From Eubacteriaceae bacterium CHKCI004 (GTDB lineage Bacteria; Bacillota; Clostridia; Lachnospirales; Lachnospiraceae): a stretch of 64,000 nt of DNA. The DNA lies in the NCBI GenBank assembly GCA_900016875.1, contig FCNR01000063.1, forward strand, positions 186,001 to 250,000, read 5' to 3'. Made by a program: the position numbers and the translations under genes. The notes beneath the pieces are model-generated. The model worked only from the letters and a program-made list of their open reading frames with translations, did no database searches and was not told the origin of the DNA. Numbering within the stretch: position 1 is the stretch's first letter; each line of letters opens with the position of its first letter. Below are positions 29,553 through 37,983 of this stretch, one piece after another.

Positions 29553-30017
29553 ATGAAAAGAAAACGAAGTATTGCAGCGATTTTAATGGCATGTTTCCTC
29601 GTTCTTGCAGCGGTCGGATGTTCATCCGGGCAGACGCCGTCCGGCACGTCCTCTCCGGCAGTGGAAGCAAGCACCGGACAGGAAAGTACCGGGCAGACAG
29701 AAGCAACCCAGGCGCCGGAGGATGCGTCTGCAGCAGAAAATAATACGACTGATGCGGCTGGTGGTAATGTTTTGGTAGCTTATTATTCTTACACTGGAAC
29801 CACCGAAGGAGTGGCACAGCAGATTGCCGATTTGACCGGCGGAACTTTGGCGGAGATTCAGCGGGTGGAAGATTACGGTGATCTGCAGGAAGAAGCGGAG
29901 GCAGAGATCAATGATGGCGTCCGCCCGGAGATTACCGTCAGCGTGGACAATGTGGAAGATTACGATACCATTTTCGTGGGATATCCTAAAATGGAGCAGG
30001 GTTATATCTGTGTATAG
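29553..30017 (+). pseudogene. Flavodoxin-like lipoprotein, truncated by the mobile island
   Basis: A lipoprotein signal (VLAAVGC, Cys lipidation site), a Ser/Thr/Glu-rich linker and then a flavodoxin domain (NVLVAYYSYTGTTEGVAQQIADLTGG with the FMN phosphate loop, YDTIFVGYP). The fold breaks off after GYP at about 29987, where the flavin-contacting tryptophan segment and the last beta-strands should follow. Instead the frame reads 10 unrelated residues to a stop. The remaining half cannot bind flavin normally. The break marks the probable left end of the integrated island. Confidence 0.8.
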
Positions 30018-30100
30018 CGGTGTATTGCGTGGAGGAAGGAGGGCGAATAGGTACAGGAAACACAACAGAAAGAAAAAGTGTGTATAGAGTAAGGTAGGAA

Positions 30101-30125
30101 CGACCATGAGAGTGGTCGCTTTTTT
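30101..30125 (+). terminator. Terminator at the left end of the island
   Basis: CGACCA-TGAGAG-TGGTCG with T6 following, before the first island gene. Confidence 0.75.
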
Positions 30126-30175
30126 TATGGGAAAAATCCCCCTATCCTACAAGCTATAAGGAAAGGATTTCAGAC

Positions 30176-30613
30176 ATGCAGGATACAGAGGCAGAAAAGA
30201 AAGAAATCAAACGCCGCTTCCAGCTCTGGATCAGACCGTCCACCTTGGAGCTGGCGGACACTCTCTATGAAAAAGACAACTGCGACAGCCGGAGTGAATT
30301 CATCGAAAAAGCAATCTTGTTTTATGCTGGGTACCTTTCCGCAGAGGACAACAAAACCTATCTCCCCAATATCGTCACCTCCACGCTGAAAAGCATTGTG
30401 GCGGAAAGTGATCATCGGCAGAACCGGATGATTTTCAAGCTGGCCGTGGAGCTGGCGGTCATGATGAATGTGGTCGCAGCGAATAACAACATCGATCCGG
30501 TGTTACTGGAACGCCTGCGGGGAGAATGTGTCAAGGAAGTCAAAAGGCTGAATGGCTCCTTCTCTTTTGATGATGCGGTGAGCTGGCAGAAAGGATGGGA
30601 AGAAAACGAGTAG
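30176..30613 (+). CDS. Ribbon-helix-helix mobilisation accessory protein
   Basis: A 145-residue protein. Its first half (RFQLWIRPSTLELADTLYEKDNCDSRSEFIEKAILFYAGYL) fits the ribbon-helix-helix fold. The rest is helical. Such proteins lie at the start of Lachnospiraceae mobilisation regions and probably help the relaxase bind oriT. GGAAAGGA precedes ATG 30176. Confidence 0.75.
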   Translation: MQDTEAEKKEIKRRFQLWIRPSTLELADTLYEKDNCDSRSEFIEKAILFYAGYLSAEDNKTYLPNIVTSTLKSIVAESDHRQNRMIFKLAVELAVMMNVVAANNNIDPVLLERLRGECVKEVKRLNGSFSFDDAVSWQKGWEENE

Positions 30614-30627
30614 CAATTGAAAACGAA

Positions 30628-30656
30628 TTGCAATCCCCGGTTCCTCTTGATATAAT
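30628..30656 (+). promoter_or_regulatory. Promoter of cargo unit A
   Basis: TTGCAA (30628-30633), a 17-nt spacer and a perfect TATAAT (30651-30656), 4 bp before the palindrome at 30661. Confidence 0.85.
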
Positions 30657-30660
30657 AATG

Positions 30661-30676
30661 GTTAGATATCACTAAC
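30661..30676. promoter_or_regulatory. GTTAG-N6-CTAAC operator, copy a
   Basis: GTTAG-atatca-CTAAC, placed over the expected transcription start of the methyltransferase gene. The same palindrome recurs at 32189, 49937, 53735 and 63018, and with one mismatch at 46170. Confidence 0.75.
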
Positions 30677-30704
30677 TCATTTGCATATAGGAGGATAGAT
30701 AGCC

Positions 30705-31514
30705 ATGTCCGAATTTGGTATAGTAGAAGATACAATGTTTATTCCTATGGTGGGAAGGATTTACGCCAGCGAAAAGTTTCCGGGTATTTTATATGATAAA
30801 AAAGCACTTTCATTAAAAGAAAAGCTGCCATCCGCACTGTTGGAAACAGGAAATCAAAGTCAATACACGCTACTGGCTTCTGCATCCCGTTCCGCTAATA
30901 TGGATCGGCATATCCAGAACTTCCTGAAACGTAAGCCGGATGGTGTTGTCATACAGTTGGGCTGCGGACTGGAGACAACATATGATCGCAATGACAATGG
31001 GCAAACCCAATGGTATGCTGTAGACCTTCCGAATGTAATCGAATACCGGCGCAGTTTGCTCCCGGAACCTGAGAAGGAAACTTATCTTTCAGGGGATGCT
31101 TTTTCAGACGGATGGCTCAGGCAGATCCGAAGGAACATGCCTGATACGCCTCTTCTGGTTACTGCAGGAGGTTTGTTCCATTACTTTCAAGAGGAAAAAG
31201 TTTTTGGCCTTCTGCAGATGCTGGAAGGTTTCGGGAATATAGAGCTTGTGTTTGATACGGTAAATAAAAGCGGCATGAAAATGTTGCAGAAGAAATATAT
31301 GAAGCAGATGGGACATGAAAATGCCCGAATGTTTTTTTATGTGAATTCGGCTGAAGATCTGGTTACCACACTAGGTAGAGGTGTCAAAGTATTGGCGGAT
31401 GAACCATATTACAAGTTTATCAAACGAGATGGATTAAAAATCATTACAAAAATCAGTATGGATATTTCAGATCGATTTGGAATGCTCAAAATGATCCATC
31501 TGGAGTGGAGGTAA
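30705..31514 (+). CDS. LCM-family SAM methyltransferase
   Basis: A 269-residue protein of the leucine-carboxyl-methyltransferase (PPM/LCMT) type. VIQLGCGLETTYDR is SAM motif I, WYAVDLPNVIEYRR motif II and LLVTAGGLFHYF a later core strand. Bacterial members methylate carboxyl groups of small molecules, often in natural-product pathways. ATG 30705 has AGGAGG upstream. It is the only intact gene of cargo unit A and is under operator copy a. Confidence 0.82.
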   Translation: MSEFGIVEDTMFIPMVGRIYASEKFPGILYDKKALSLKEKLPSALLETGNQSQYTLLASASRSANMDRHIQNFLKRKPDGVVIQLGCGLETTYDRNDNGQTQWYAVDLPNVIEYRRSLLPEPEKETYLSGDAFSDGWLRQIRRNMPDTPLLVTAGGLFHYFQEEKVFGLLQMLEGFGNIELVFDTVNKSGMKMLQKKYMKQMGHENARMFFYVNSAEDLVTTLGRGVKVLADEPYYKFIKRDGLKIITKISMDISDRFGMLKMIHLEWR

Positions 31515-32125
31515 TGTAAATATGGTGGTCATGATAGAAAGTCTGATTGGTATCTTATTATTCACAATCCTGATTGTGTCGCCGACGCTGAAAAATCCCC
31601 TTGCCTCAGTGGGAGATTATCCCCGGCCATAAGGGAGAAATGTATGGAATTAGGATTAATCGAAAAAAGAGAACAACGTTTCCCAGGTCAGATATCATCT
31701 AGAAAGGAATCGCCCTGCTTGCTTTTGTGTTCATCTTCGCTGTTATCCTGAAACAGTTTAATGGAGCGGATACATTCTGGAAAGGGGTTCGGGATTCCTA
31801 CATGATCTGGCTGATCATTGATTGGTATGATGCTCTTGTACTCGATAGCATCTGGTTTTGCCATTCGAAAAAAGTCAGGATACCAGGCACAGAGGATATG
31901 GAAGAATATAAGGATTACTGTTTTCATATTAAGCAGTCCTGTATTGGTATGCTTCTTGGCTTGCCCGCCTGTCTTGCAGTGGGAGTGATTACAGCAATCC
32001 TCTGATCAGCCATCAAATGATATAAAACAGAATATGATTCGCATTCAGTAGGAAATCTCTTACTATGTCTCCTGCTCTTCCTTTACTCTAAAATGGAAGG
32101 AGGTTTCTCATGACCCGCCATGTCA
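31515..32125 (+). repeat. Direct repeat, left copy (about 0.6 kb)
   Basis: It matches about 34425-35040. The repeat covers the membrane-protein gene, the following spacer with TGATCAGCCATCAAATGATA, the AAGGAGG ribosome site and the first codons of the relaxase. The left copy then breaks (MTRHVTIK and a stop). Confidence 0.88.
31522..32005 (+). pseudogene. Decayed copy of the four-helix membrane protein gene
   Basis: It reads MVVMIESLIGILLFTILIV and then stops, because one C is missing in the run near 31621. The remainder continues in another frame from 31727 to 32005 and is nearly identical to 34432-34917. The matching DNA begins just before the start codon. Confidence 0.92.
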
Positions 32126-32155
32126 CTATCAAATGATTAACAGGTAAAAAATGAA

Positions 32156-32184
32156 TTGCAGTCCTATACGTCTCCTGATATAAT
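32156..32184 (+). promoter_or_regulatory. Promoter of cargo unit B
   Basis: TTGCAG (32156-32161), a 17-nt spacer and TATAAT (32179-32184), with the same geometry as the unit A promoter. Confidence 0.85.
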
Positions 32185-32188
32185 ATTA

Positions 32189-32204
32189 GTTAGTTGTTGC
32201 TAAC
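32189..32204. promoter_or_regulatory. GTTAG-N6-CTAAC operator, copy b
   Basis: GTTAG-ttgttg-CTAAC, again exactly 4 bp after the -10 box. Confidence 0.75.
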
Positions 32205-32230
32205 CCGATTGTGTATAGGAGGGTACATCT

Positions 32231-32884
32231 ATGTTTACTGTTCGTCCATATAAGGAAGAAGATGCTGCGGCCTGCGGGAATTGCTTTTACGAAGGATTCT
32301 TTTCATGCCCTGTGGATCAGAACGATAAAATACTTCTGTGTGATTACGCACAGATCCTGATTGAAAAATGTAATTTTACCTATGTTGCGGAAGCGGAGGA
32401 TCATCAGGTCGTAGGATTTATCTGTGGAAAATATGATAAGCGTTTCAGCAAGGCTCTGGCAGCTCAGTATGAGACAAAAAAGCATTATGGCCGTTGGTGT
32501 AAAATGTTCCTCAAGTTCTATCTGAAAAGATATAAAATGTCAGCACCATTCCAGAAGCAGTTGGATGCCTTTTTCCGTCAGCTACAGGAAAGGGATAAGG
32601 AAACCGTTGGGAAATGCGATCTGGAACTCGTTGCCCTTTCGTCCAGAAGGAATTACAGAAAGGGGTTGGGAACCGCATTGGTCACACAATTTTTGAATCG
32701 GGCAAAAGCTGATGGAGCAGATCGTGTGCGGCTTTTTACGAACACTCTTGCATCGTGGGAGTTTTATGAAAAACGTGGATTTAAGAAAGTGGCAGAGAAG
32801 CCCTTTCAGGATGGCTCCGGCAATCAGTCCCTCGTTTATGAGTACGTTTTGAAGGAGAATGAATATGAAAAACACCATCTGTGA
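32231..32884 (+). CDS. GNAT-family N-acetyltransferase, cargo unit B
   Basis: A 217-residue acetyltransferase. The N-terminal MFTVRPYKEEDAAAC strand, the acetyl-CoA loop SSRRNYRKGLGTALV and the C-terminal WEFYEKRGFKKV are typical. A basic helical insert (about 80-115) is longer than usual. ATG 32231 has AGGAGGG upstream. First gene of unit B, overlapping the next by 20 bp. The substrate is unknown. Confidence 0.88.
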   Translation: MFTVRPYKEEDAAACGNCFYEGFFSCPVDQNDKILLCDYAQILIEKCNFTYVAEAEDHQVVGFICGKYDKRFSKALAAQYETKKHYGRWCKMFLKFYLKRYKMSAPFQKQLDAFFRQLQERDKETVGKCDLELVALSSRRNYRKGLGTALVTQFLNRAKADGADRVRLFTNTLASWEFYEKRGFKKVAEKPFQDGSGNQSLVYEYVLKENEYEKHHL

Positions 32885-33569
32885 AAAACTGATGTGGTCA
32901 GCGATGACACCTGCTATTTTCAAATATATCGCAGCCAATTGCAAAAATACGGATACATTCAGGGTGAAGAAGAAATCGCGTAAAAACTTTAAAGATATGT
33001 TGGTGAGGACACCCGACATAGGCGGTTTTACGAAAAATCCTCTGCGAATCTGTCTTTCCGGCGGAATTGTCTGGATGGCAGTTTATAAGGCAATGGATGG
33101 GGCGATGAGCCATGAGCAGTTCGGGGAAATGGTGACAGCCACGATGCAGGCGCCGCTCATTAAAAAAGCTTTCGGGAGTAAAAATCCATTTGATATGGAA
33201 TATCAAAAAAAGAAAGTCAAGAAGGACAGAATTGCAAATGCCATATCCGACAGCGAATTCAACTGGATGACGGAGACGATTCCCGGAAGGGATGCAGACG
33301 AATACACCATCAACTATCACAGGTGCGGCCTGTGTGCGCTTGGAAAACAGGAGCATTTGGAAGAACTGATACCCTATATGTGTGCCATGGATTTTATTTC
33401 TGCTGATCTCATGGGCGGCGTGTTATACAGGACAGGTACACTTGCAGAGGGCGCAGAAAAGTGTGATTTCTATGTTTGCAAAAAGGACTCTAAATGGGAT
33501 AAAGAAAGAAAATACGGACAGCAATCCAAGCTGCAAAAACAGGGAGAGTTGGGAAAGTGGAATATGTGA
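32865..33569 (+). CDS. 2-aminothiazoline-4-carboxylate hydrolase-family protein
   Basis: A 234-residue protein matching the ATC-hydrolase family (PF14196) by its C-terminal signature: a strand with YHRCGLCALGKQEHLEELIPYMCAMDF, then TLAEGAEKCDFYVCKK. The conserved Cys and Glu/Asp pattern is retained. The named enzyme opens the thiazoline ring of L-2-amino-thiazoline-4-carboxylate, but many members have unproven activity. ATG 32865 is chosen because AAGGAG is 7 nt upstream; the ATG at 32859 is too close. The overlaps with both neighbours suggest coupled translation. Confidence 0.78.
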   Translation: MKNTICEKLMWSAMTPAIFKYIAANCKNTDTFRVKKKSRKNFKDMLVRTPDIGGFTKNPLRICLSGGIVWMAVYKAMDGAMSHEQFGEMVTATMQAPLIKKAFGSKNPFDMEYQKKKVKKDRIANAISDSEFNWMTETIPGRDADEYTINYHRCGLCALGKQEHLEELIPYMCAMDFISADLMGGVLYRTGTLAEGAEKCDFYVCKKDSKWDKERKYGQQSKLQKQGELGKWNM

Positions 33570-34429
33570 CGGTTGCACAGGAGGGCTTCTATGGACTTTA
33601 TCATGTCCCTGTTAAGGATCATGATCCCAAAAAGGTCGTCATCGTAGTAGGCGGCAGCGAAGGGAATGAAAATATCCCGATGAATGTGGGTGCTATGTTT
33701 GCCAGGTGCGGCATCGCCGCGTTAGGTATTTGTTACTGGAACGTAGACGGGCTGCCGAAAGAACTGGTTCGGGTGCCTGTCGATCCATTTGAAAAAGCGA
33801 TCCTGTGGCTGAAAAACAAAGGATATGAAAAGATTATCATGTATGGCATTTCAAAAGGCGCTGAACTGGTATTGCTTTGCGCTTCTCTTATGCCGGATAT
33901 CTGCGGCGTTGTTGCCCTCTCCCCGATCCACTGTATATGGGGAGGCATGTACGGGAATAAAAGCATGGCATCGAAAACTTTTTCATCTGCCTCCGAATTC
34001 ACATACAGGGGAAAAGATTTTCCGTGTATGACAGCGCATCTGAAATATGGGCCGGCAATCCGGAACCTCATCCTCCATCAGCAGTTCGAGTTATCCTACA
34101 TCTACGAAGAACCGCTGAAACATTTTGATGAGGATACAGCCATTCATGTGGAGAACATTCAGGGAAACATTTTATTTATTTACGCAAAGGAAGATCTCAT
34201 GTGGCCCAGCAAAGAGGCAGTGGCATATATGGTAAACCGCCTGGAAAAACACCGGTTTGCTTTCCGGGTGGATGTCTTGGAATATGAAAAAGCAAGCCAC
34301 ATTCTTGTTCCATTAAATCCATCTAAGCTGAAAATGTTTAAAATTGAGAGACAATATCCGGAAGATTGCAGGCGCAGCCGTGAAGACGCTTTCCATAAAA
34401 CGATAAAATGGATATCGGAGGTAAAGTGA
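33557..34429 (+). CDS. Alpha/beta hydrolase of the BAAT C-terminal type
   Basis: A 290-residue hydrolase. GISKGAELVLLCASLMPDICGVVALSP contains the nucleophile elbow G-x-S-K-G-x-E-L of the acyl-CoA thioesterase / bile-acid-CoA:amino-acid N-acyltransferase family. Asp in FIYAKEDLMWPS and His in KASHILVPL complete a likely triad. The eukaryotic N-terminal domain is absent. It probably cleaves or transfers an acyl group. The GTG start at 33557 overlaps the previous gene by 13 bp. Confidence 0.82.
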   Translation: MEYVTVAQEGFYGLYHVPVKDHDPKKVVIVVGGSEGNENIPMNVGAMFARCGIAALGICYWNVDGLPKELVRVPVDPFEKAILWLKNKGYEKIIMYGISKGAELVLLCASLMPDICGVVALSPIHCIWGGMYGNKSMASKTFSSASEFTYRGKDFPCMTAHLKYGPAIRNLILHQQFELSYIYEEPLKHFDEDTAIHVENIQGNILFIYAKEDLMWPSKEAVAYMVNRLEKHRFAFRVDVLEYEKASHILVPLNPSKLKMFKIERQYPEDCRRSREDAFHKTIKWISEVK

Positions 34430-35040
34430 ATATGGCGGTCATGATAGAAAGTCTGATTGGTATCTTATTATTCACAGTTCTGATTGTGTCACTGACGCTG
34501 AAAAATCCCCTTACCTCAGTGGGAGATTATCCCCCGGCCATACGGGAGAAATGTATGGAATTAGGATTGATCGAAAAAAGAGAACAACGCTTTACCAGGG
34601 CAGATATCCTCCGAAAGGGGATCGCCCTGCTTGCTTTTGTGTTCATCTTCGCTGTTGTCCTGAAACAGTTTAATGGAGCGGATACATTCTGGAAAGGGTT
34701 TCGGGATTGCTACCTGATCTGGCTGATCATTGATTGGTATGACGCTCTGATACTTGATTGCATCTGGTTTTGCCATTCGAAAAAAGTCAGGATACCAGGC
34801 ACAGAGGATATGGAAGAATATAAGGACTATCGTTTTCATATCAGGCAGTCCTGTATTGGTATGCTTCTTGGCCTGCCCGCTTGTCTTGCAGTGGGAGCGA
34901 TTACAGCAATCCTCTGATCAGCCATCAAATGATATAAAACAGAATATGATTCGCATCCGGCAGGAAATCTCTTTCGAGGTCTCCTGCTTTTTCTTTACTC
35001 TAAAACGGAAGGAGGTTCCCCATGGCCCGTCTGGTCACCA
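34425..35040 (+). repeat. Direct repeat, right copy (about 0.6 kb)
   Basis: Partner of 31515-32125. This copy is intact: the membrane-protein gene is complete and the relaxase continues from it. Confidence 0.88.
34432..34917 (+). CDS. Four-helix membrane protein of unknown function
   Basis: A 161-residue protein with four hydrophobic segments: IESLIGILLFTVLIVSLTL, GIALLAFVFIFAVVL, a Trp-rich CYLIWLIIDWYDALILDCIWF, and CIGMLLGLPACLAVGAITAIL. A charged loop lies between helices 3 and 4. No family is recognised. ATG 34432 lies 2 bp after the hydrolase gene. The decayed copy at 31522 held the same last position in cargo unit A, so it goes with the cargo rather than the transfer genes. Confidence 0.75.
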   Translation: MAVMIESLIGILLFTVLIVSLTLKNPLTSVGDYPPAIREKCMELGLIEKREQRFTRADILRKGIALLAFVFIFAVVLKQFNGADTFWKGFRDCYLIWLIIDWYDALILDCIWFCHSKKVRIPGTEDMEEYKDYRFHIRQSCIGMLLGLPACLAVGAITAIL

Positions 35041-37970
35041 AATTTAAGTACCTGAAGCCGGATCAGGAAAAGCCCATCGGCGGGTATGCCACCTACATCG
35101 CCACCCGTGAAGGTGTGGAGAAGATCGATGAGTCTTTCAAGCTGGCTCCCGCAACAGTGAAACAACAAAAGCTCATCGAAAAGCTCCTGCGGGATTTCCC
35201 GGATAGTGCCACGATGCTGGAGTATGAGGACTACCAGAGAGAAAAGACCGTAGGAGTTGCCTCTGAATTTATCACCCGTGCCATTGAGGATAATGCCCAT
35301 GAGATCCTGAACCAGAGAACCTATGCCGACTACATCGGCACCCGGCCTGGTGCGGAACGGTTTGGCAGCCATGGGCTGTTCACGGATGATGGTGTCCAGG
35401 TCAAGCTGAAAGAGGTATCCCAGGAGCTGAACGCTCATCAGGGAAATGTGTGGACGCTTATCATTTCTCTGCGCCGGGAGGATGCGGAGCGCCTTGGTTT
35501 CAATACCGGCATCCGATGGCGGGATATGCTTCGGACGCAGACGCAGGCCCTGGCGGACAGCCTGAAGATCCCCATGGATCATCTGAAATGGTATGCTGCC
35601 TTTCACAATGAGAGCCATCATCCCCACATCCATCTGCTGGTGTACTCTACCGTCGAGAATGAAGGTTTCCTTACCAAACAGGGTGTGGCAAAGATGCGGT
35701 CTTCCCTGGCCAAAGATATCTTTGAGCAGGATCTGCTCTGCATTTATGAAAAGCAGACGGTTCAAAGGGATGAGCTGCGCCTGCACAGCAAGGAGCTGAT
35801 CGCAGAGATCGTTTCCCGCATCAATGCCGGAACCTATGATAATCCCAAGGTGGAAGAAATGCTGTTACGTTTAGCTGACCGGCTTTCTAAAACCAAAGGA
35901 AAAAAGGTCTATGGCTATCTGAAAGCAGATGTGAAAGCGTTGGTGGATGCCATCGTGGATGAGCTGGCTGCTGATGAAAAGATCGCTGCTCTTTACAATC
36001 TGTGGTACGAACAGAAAGAAGAAGCACTCCAGGTCTATACAGAAACACTCCCACAGCGGGTGCCGCTCTCACAGAATAAAGAATTCAAGCCGATCAAGAA
36101 TGCAGTGATACAGGAGGCCATGGGCCTTCATGCTGACCGGCAGGATGTGGAAGAACCGGCCCAGGCCGATGCTCCCGATCCGGAAATGCCAGAAGCTCCG
36201 GAATCAGATTCTCAGGCGGACGATCCCATCGAGCCAGATCCGCCTCCCGCCTTTCGATCTTATTCTGGCGGAAGGGGCCGGAAGAAAGATACCTGGTGGA
36301 CAGATGAATATAAGGCGGCCCGTGCCTTCCTCTATGGCACGAAGACATCCAAACCGGATTTTGAACAGGCTCTGGCCGCTCTGAAGAAAGAAGCTCTGCG
36401 TGGCAATGGTTTTGCCATGCATGATCTTGGGAAAATGGCTCTGGCCGAGCTTGGCTGTGAAAAGGATGAAGAACAGGCACAGGAATGGTTTCGGAAAGCG
36501 TTCTCTGCTTTCTGCGCCAGAGAGCCAAAGGAGGAAAAGCCAGGGTATCTCCGATACCGGATCGGCAAGATGTACGCCTTCGGCTATGGCGTGGATCAGA
36601 ACTATCTGAAAGCTGCCGAGTGGTATGGAAAATCGGTTGCAGAGGGAAATCCCTTCGCTGCCTATGCCTTGGGCAGTCTGTATCACCGAGGCCAAGGCGT
36701 GGATCAGGATGAAGAAAAAGCGTTTGATCTGTTTACCATGGCGGCCACAGATGAGAATAAGCCGAACGCTTACGCTCAGTATGAGCTGGGCCGGATGTGC
36801 CGGGATGGGATTGGCACTGCGCCGGATCAGGCAGCATCGGAACAATGGTACAGCCGAGCGTATCAGGGATTCCTGGAAATCGAACAAAACATGGCGGATG
36901 ACAAATTATACTATCGCCTGGGCCAGATGAACCTAACCGGCACAGGAACAAAGAAAGATCCGGATCAGGCCAGAACGTACTTTGAAAAGGCGGCGGAGCT
37001 TGGCAATGCCGACGCCATGTATGGCCTGGGGAAACTGTATCTGAGCAGAGATTTCTCTGGCCGGGATGTGAAAAAAGCAATCGACTATCTCATGGGCGCA
37101 GCGGGGAAAGACCATGATTATGCCATGTACACTCTCGGCAAGTTGTTTCTGGAAGGAAAAGAGATCCCTAAGAATCCGGAGTACGCTTTGCGCTGGCTGG
37201 AAGAAGCCGTGGAGAAAGAGAATCCCTATGCGGAATACCTCTTGGGGAAAACATTGCTTCAAGGTGTGAATCTTCCCCAGAACATTCCCCGTGCGGTTTC
37301 TCTTCTGGAACGAGCAGTGTCACGGAATAATCCCTATGCGGCGTATGCCTTGGGGAAGGCCCTGCTGGAAGGAACCGTTCTTCTACAGGATCTTCCAAGA
37401 GCTATGGAGTTGCTTGCTTTCTCTGCGGATCGAGGATTCTCCGCAGCGCAGTATCTGCTGGGAAAGGTCTTCTCCAATGGAGAGCTATGCCCGAAGGATA
37501 TCCCCAGGGCCATCCGCTATCTGACAAGGGCCGCTGAGCGGGATCACGAGTACGCACAATATCTTCTTGGAAAACTTTATCTGGCCGATGAAGGTATCCC
37601 CAAGAATGCGAAAGCGGCGCTATATTGGTTTACCAGGGCAGCGGATCAGGGAAACGCCTTCGCTCAGTATCAACTCGGCAAGTTGTTCCTGTATGGCCGG
37701 GAGGTGGAACAGAACATGGAAAAAGCCATTTCTTATCTGACCGCCTCTGCCGGTCAGGGGAATGTCTATGCTGCCCAGCTTCTCCATAGCGTCCACAGCA
37801 ACCGGAATTGGTCGGCGGCTCTGGGCAGCCTGCGGCTGTTACAGCATCTGGCCCGGATCATCCAGAACCGGATCGAGGACGAGCGCAAAAGCGGCAAGGG
37901 CGGGATAGATCGAAAGCTGAAGCGTAAGATCGATGAAAAGAAACAGGCCCATGGTTTGAAACAGGGCTAA
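35022..37970 (+). CDS. MobP-type relaxase fused to Sel1 repeats
   Basis: A 982-residue protein. Residues about 1-300 are a relaxase with the metal-binding HPHIH (His202, His204) in HNESHHPHIHLLVYS. Residues about 370-420 are an acidic, Pro-rich linker. From about 425 to 940 there is a long array of Sel1-like repeats of about 36 residues (AQYELGRMCRDGIG, AMYGLGKLYLSR, AEYLLGKTLLQG, AAYALGKALLEG and others). The end is basic. The relaxase nicks oriT and leads the strand out of the cell; the repeats probably bind a partner. AAGGAGG precedes ATG 35022. Confidence 0.9.
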   Translation: MARLVTKFKYLKPDQEKPIGGYATYIATREGVEKIDESFKLAPATVKQQKLIEKLLRDFPDSATMLEYEDYQREKTVGVASEFITRAIEDNAHEILNQRTYADYIGTRPGAERFGSHGLFTDDGVQVKLKEVSQELNAHQGNVWTLIISLRREDAERLGFNTGIRWRDMLRTQTQALADSLKIPMDHLKWYAAFHNESHHPHIHLLVYSTVENEGFLTKQGVAKMRSSLAKDIFEQDLLCIYEKQTVQRDELRLHSKELIAEIVSRINAGTYDNPKVEEMLLRLADRLSKTKGKKVYGYLKADVKALVDAIVDELAADEKIAALYNLWYEQKEEALQVYTETLPQRVPLSQNKEFKPIKNAVIQEAMGLHADRQDVEEPAQADAPDPEMPEAPESDSQADDPIEPDPPPAFRSYSGGRGRKKDTWWTDEYKAARAFLYGTKTSKPDFEQALAALKKEALRGNGFAMHDLGKMALAELGCEKDEEQAQEWFRKAFSAFCAREPKEEKPGYLRYRIGKMYAFGYGVDQNYLKAAEWYGKSVAEGNPFAAYALGSLYHRGQGVDQDEEKAFDLFTMAATDENKPNAYAQYELGRMCRDGIGTAPDQAASEQWYSRAYQGFLEIEQNMADDKLYYRLGQMNLTGTGTKKDPDQARTYFEKAAELGNADAMYGLGKLYLSRDFSGRDVKKAIDYLMGAAGKDHDYAMYTLGKLFLEGKEIPKNPEYALRWLEEAVEKENPYAEYLLGKTLLQGVNLPQNIPRAVSLLERAVSRNNPYAAYALGKALLEGTVLLQDLPRAMELLAFSADRGFSAAQYLLGKVFSNGELCPKDIPRAIRYLTRAAERDHEYAQYLLGKLYLADEGIPKNAKAALYWFTRAADQGNAFAQYQLGKLFLYGREVEQNMEKAISYLTASAGQGNVYAAQLLHSVHSNRNWSAALGSLRLLQHLARIIQNRIEDERKSGKGGIDRKLKRKIDEKKQAHGLKQG

Positions 37971-37983
37971 GAAAGGAGGTTCC

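Noticed and set aside
30009-30088. Repeated TGTGTATAG near the left end as an attachment site
   Set aside because: Only 9 bp and both copies are on the same side of the junction; no matching right end is in the window.
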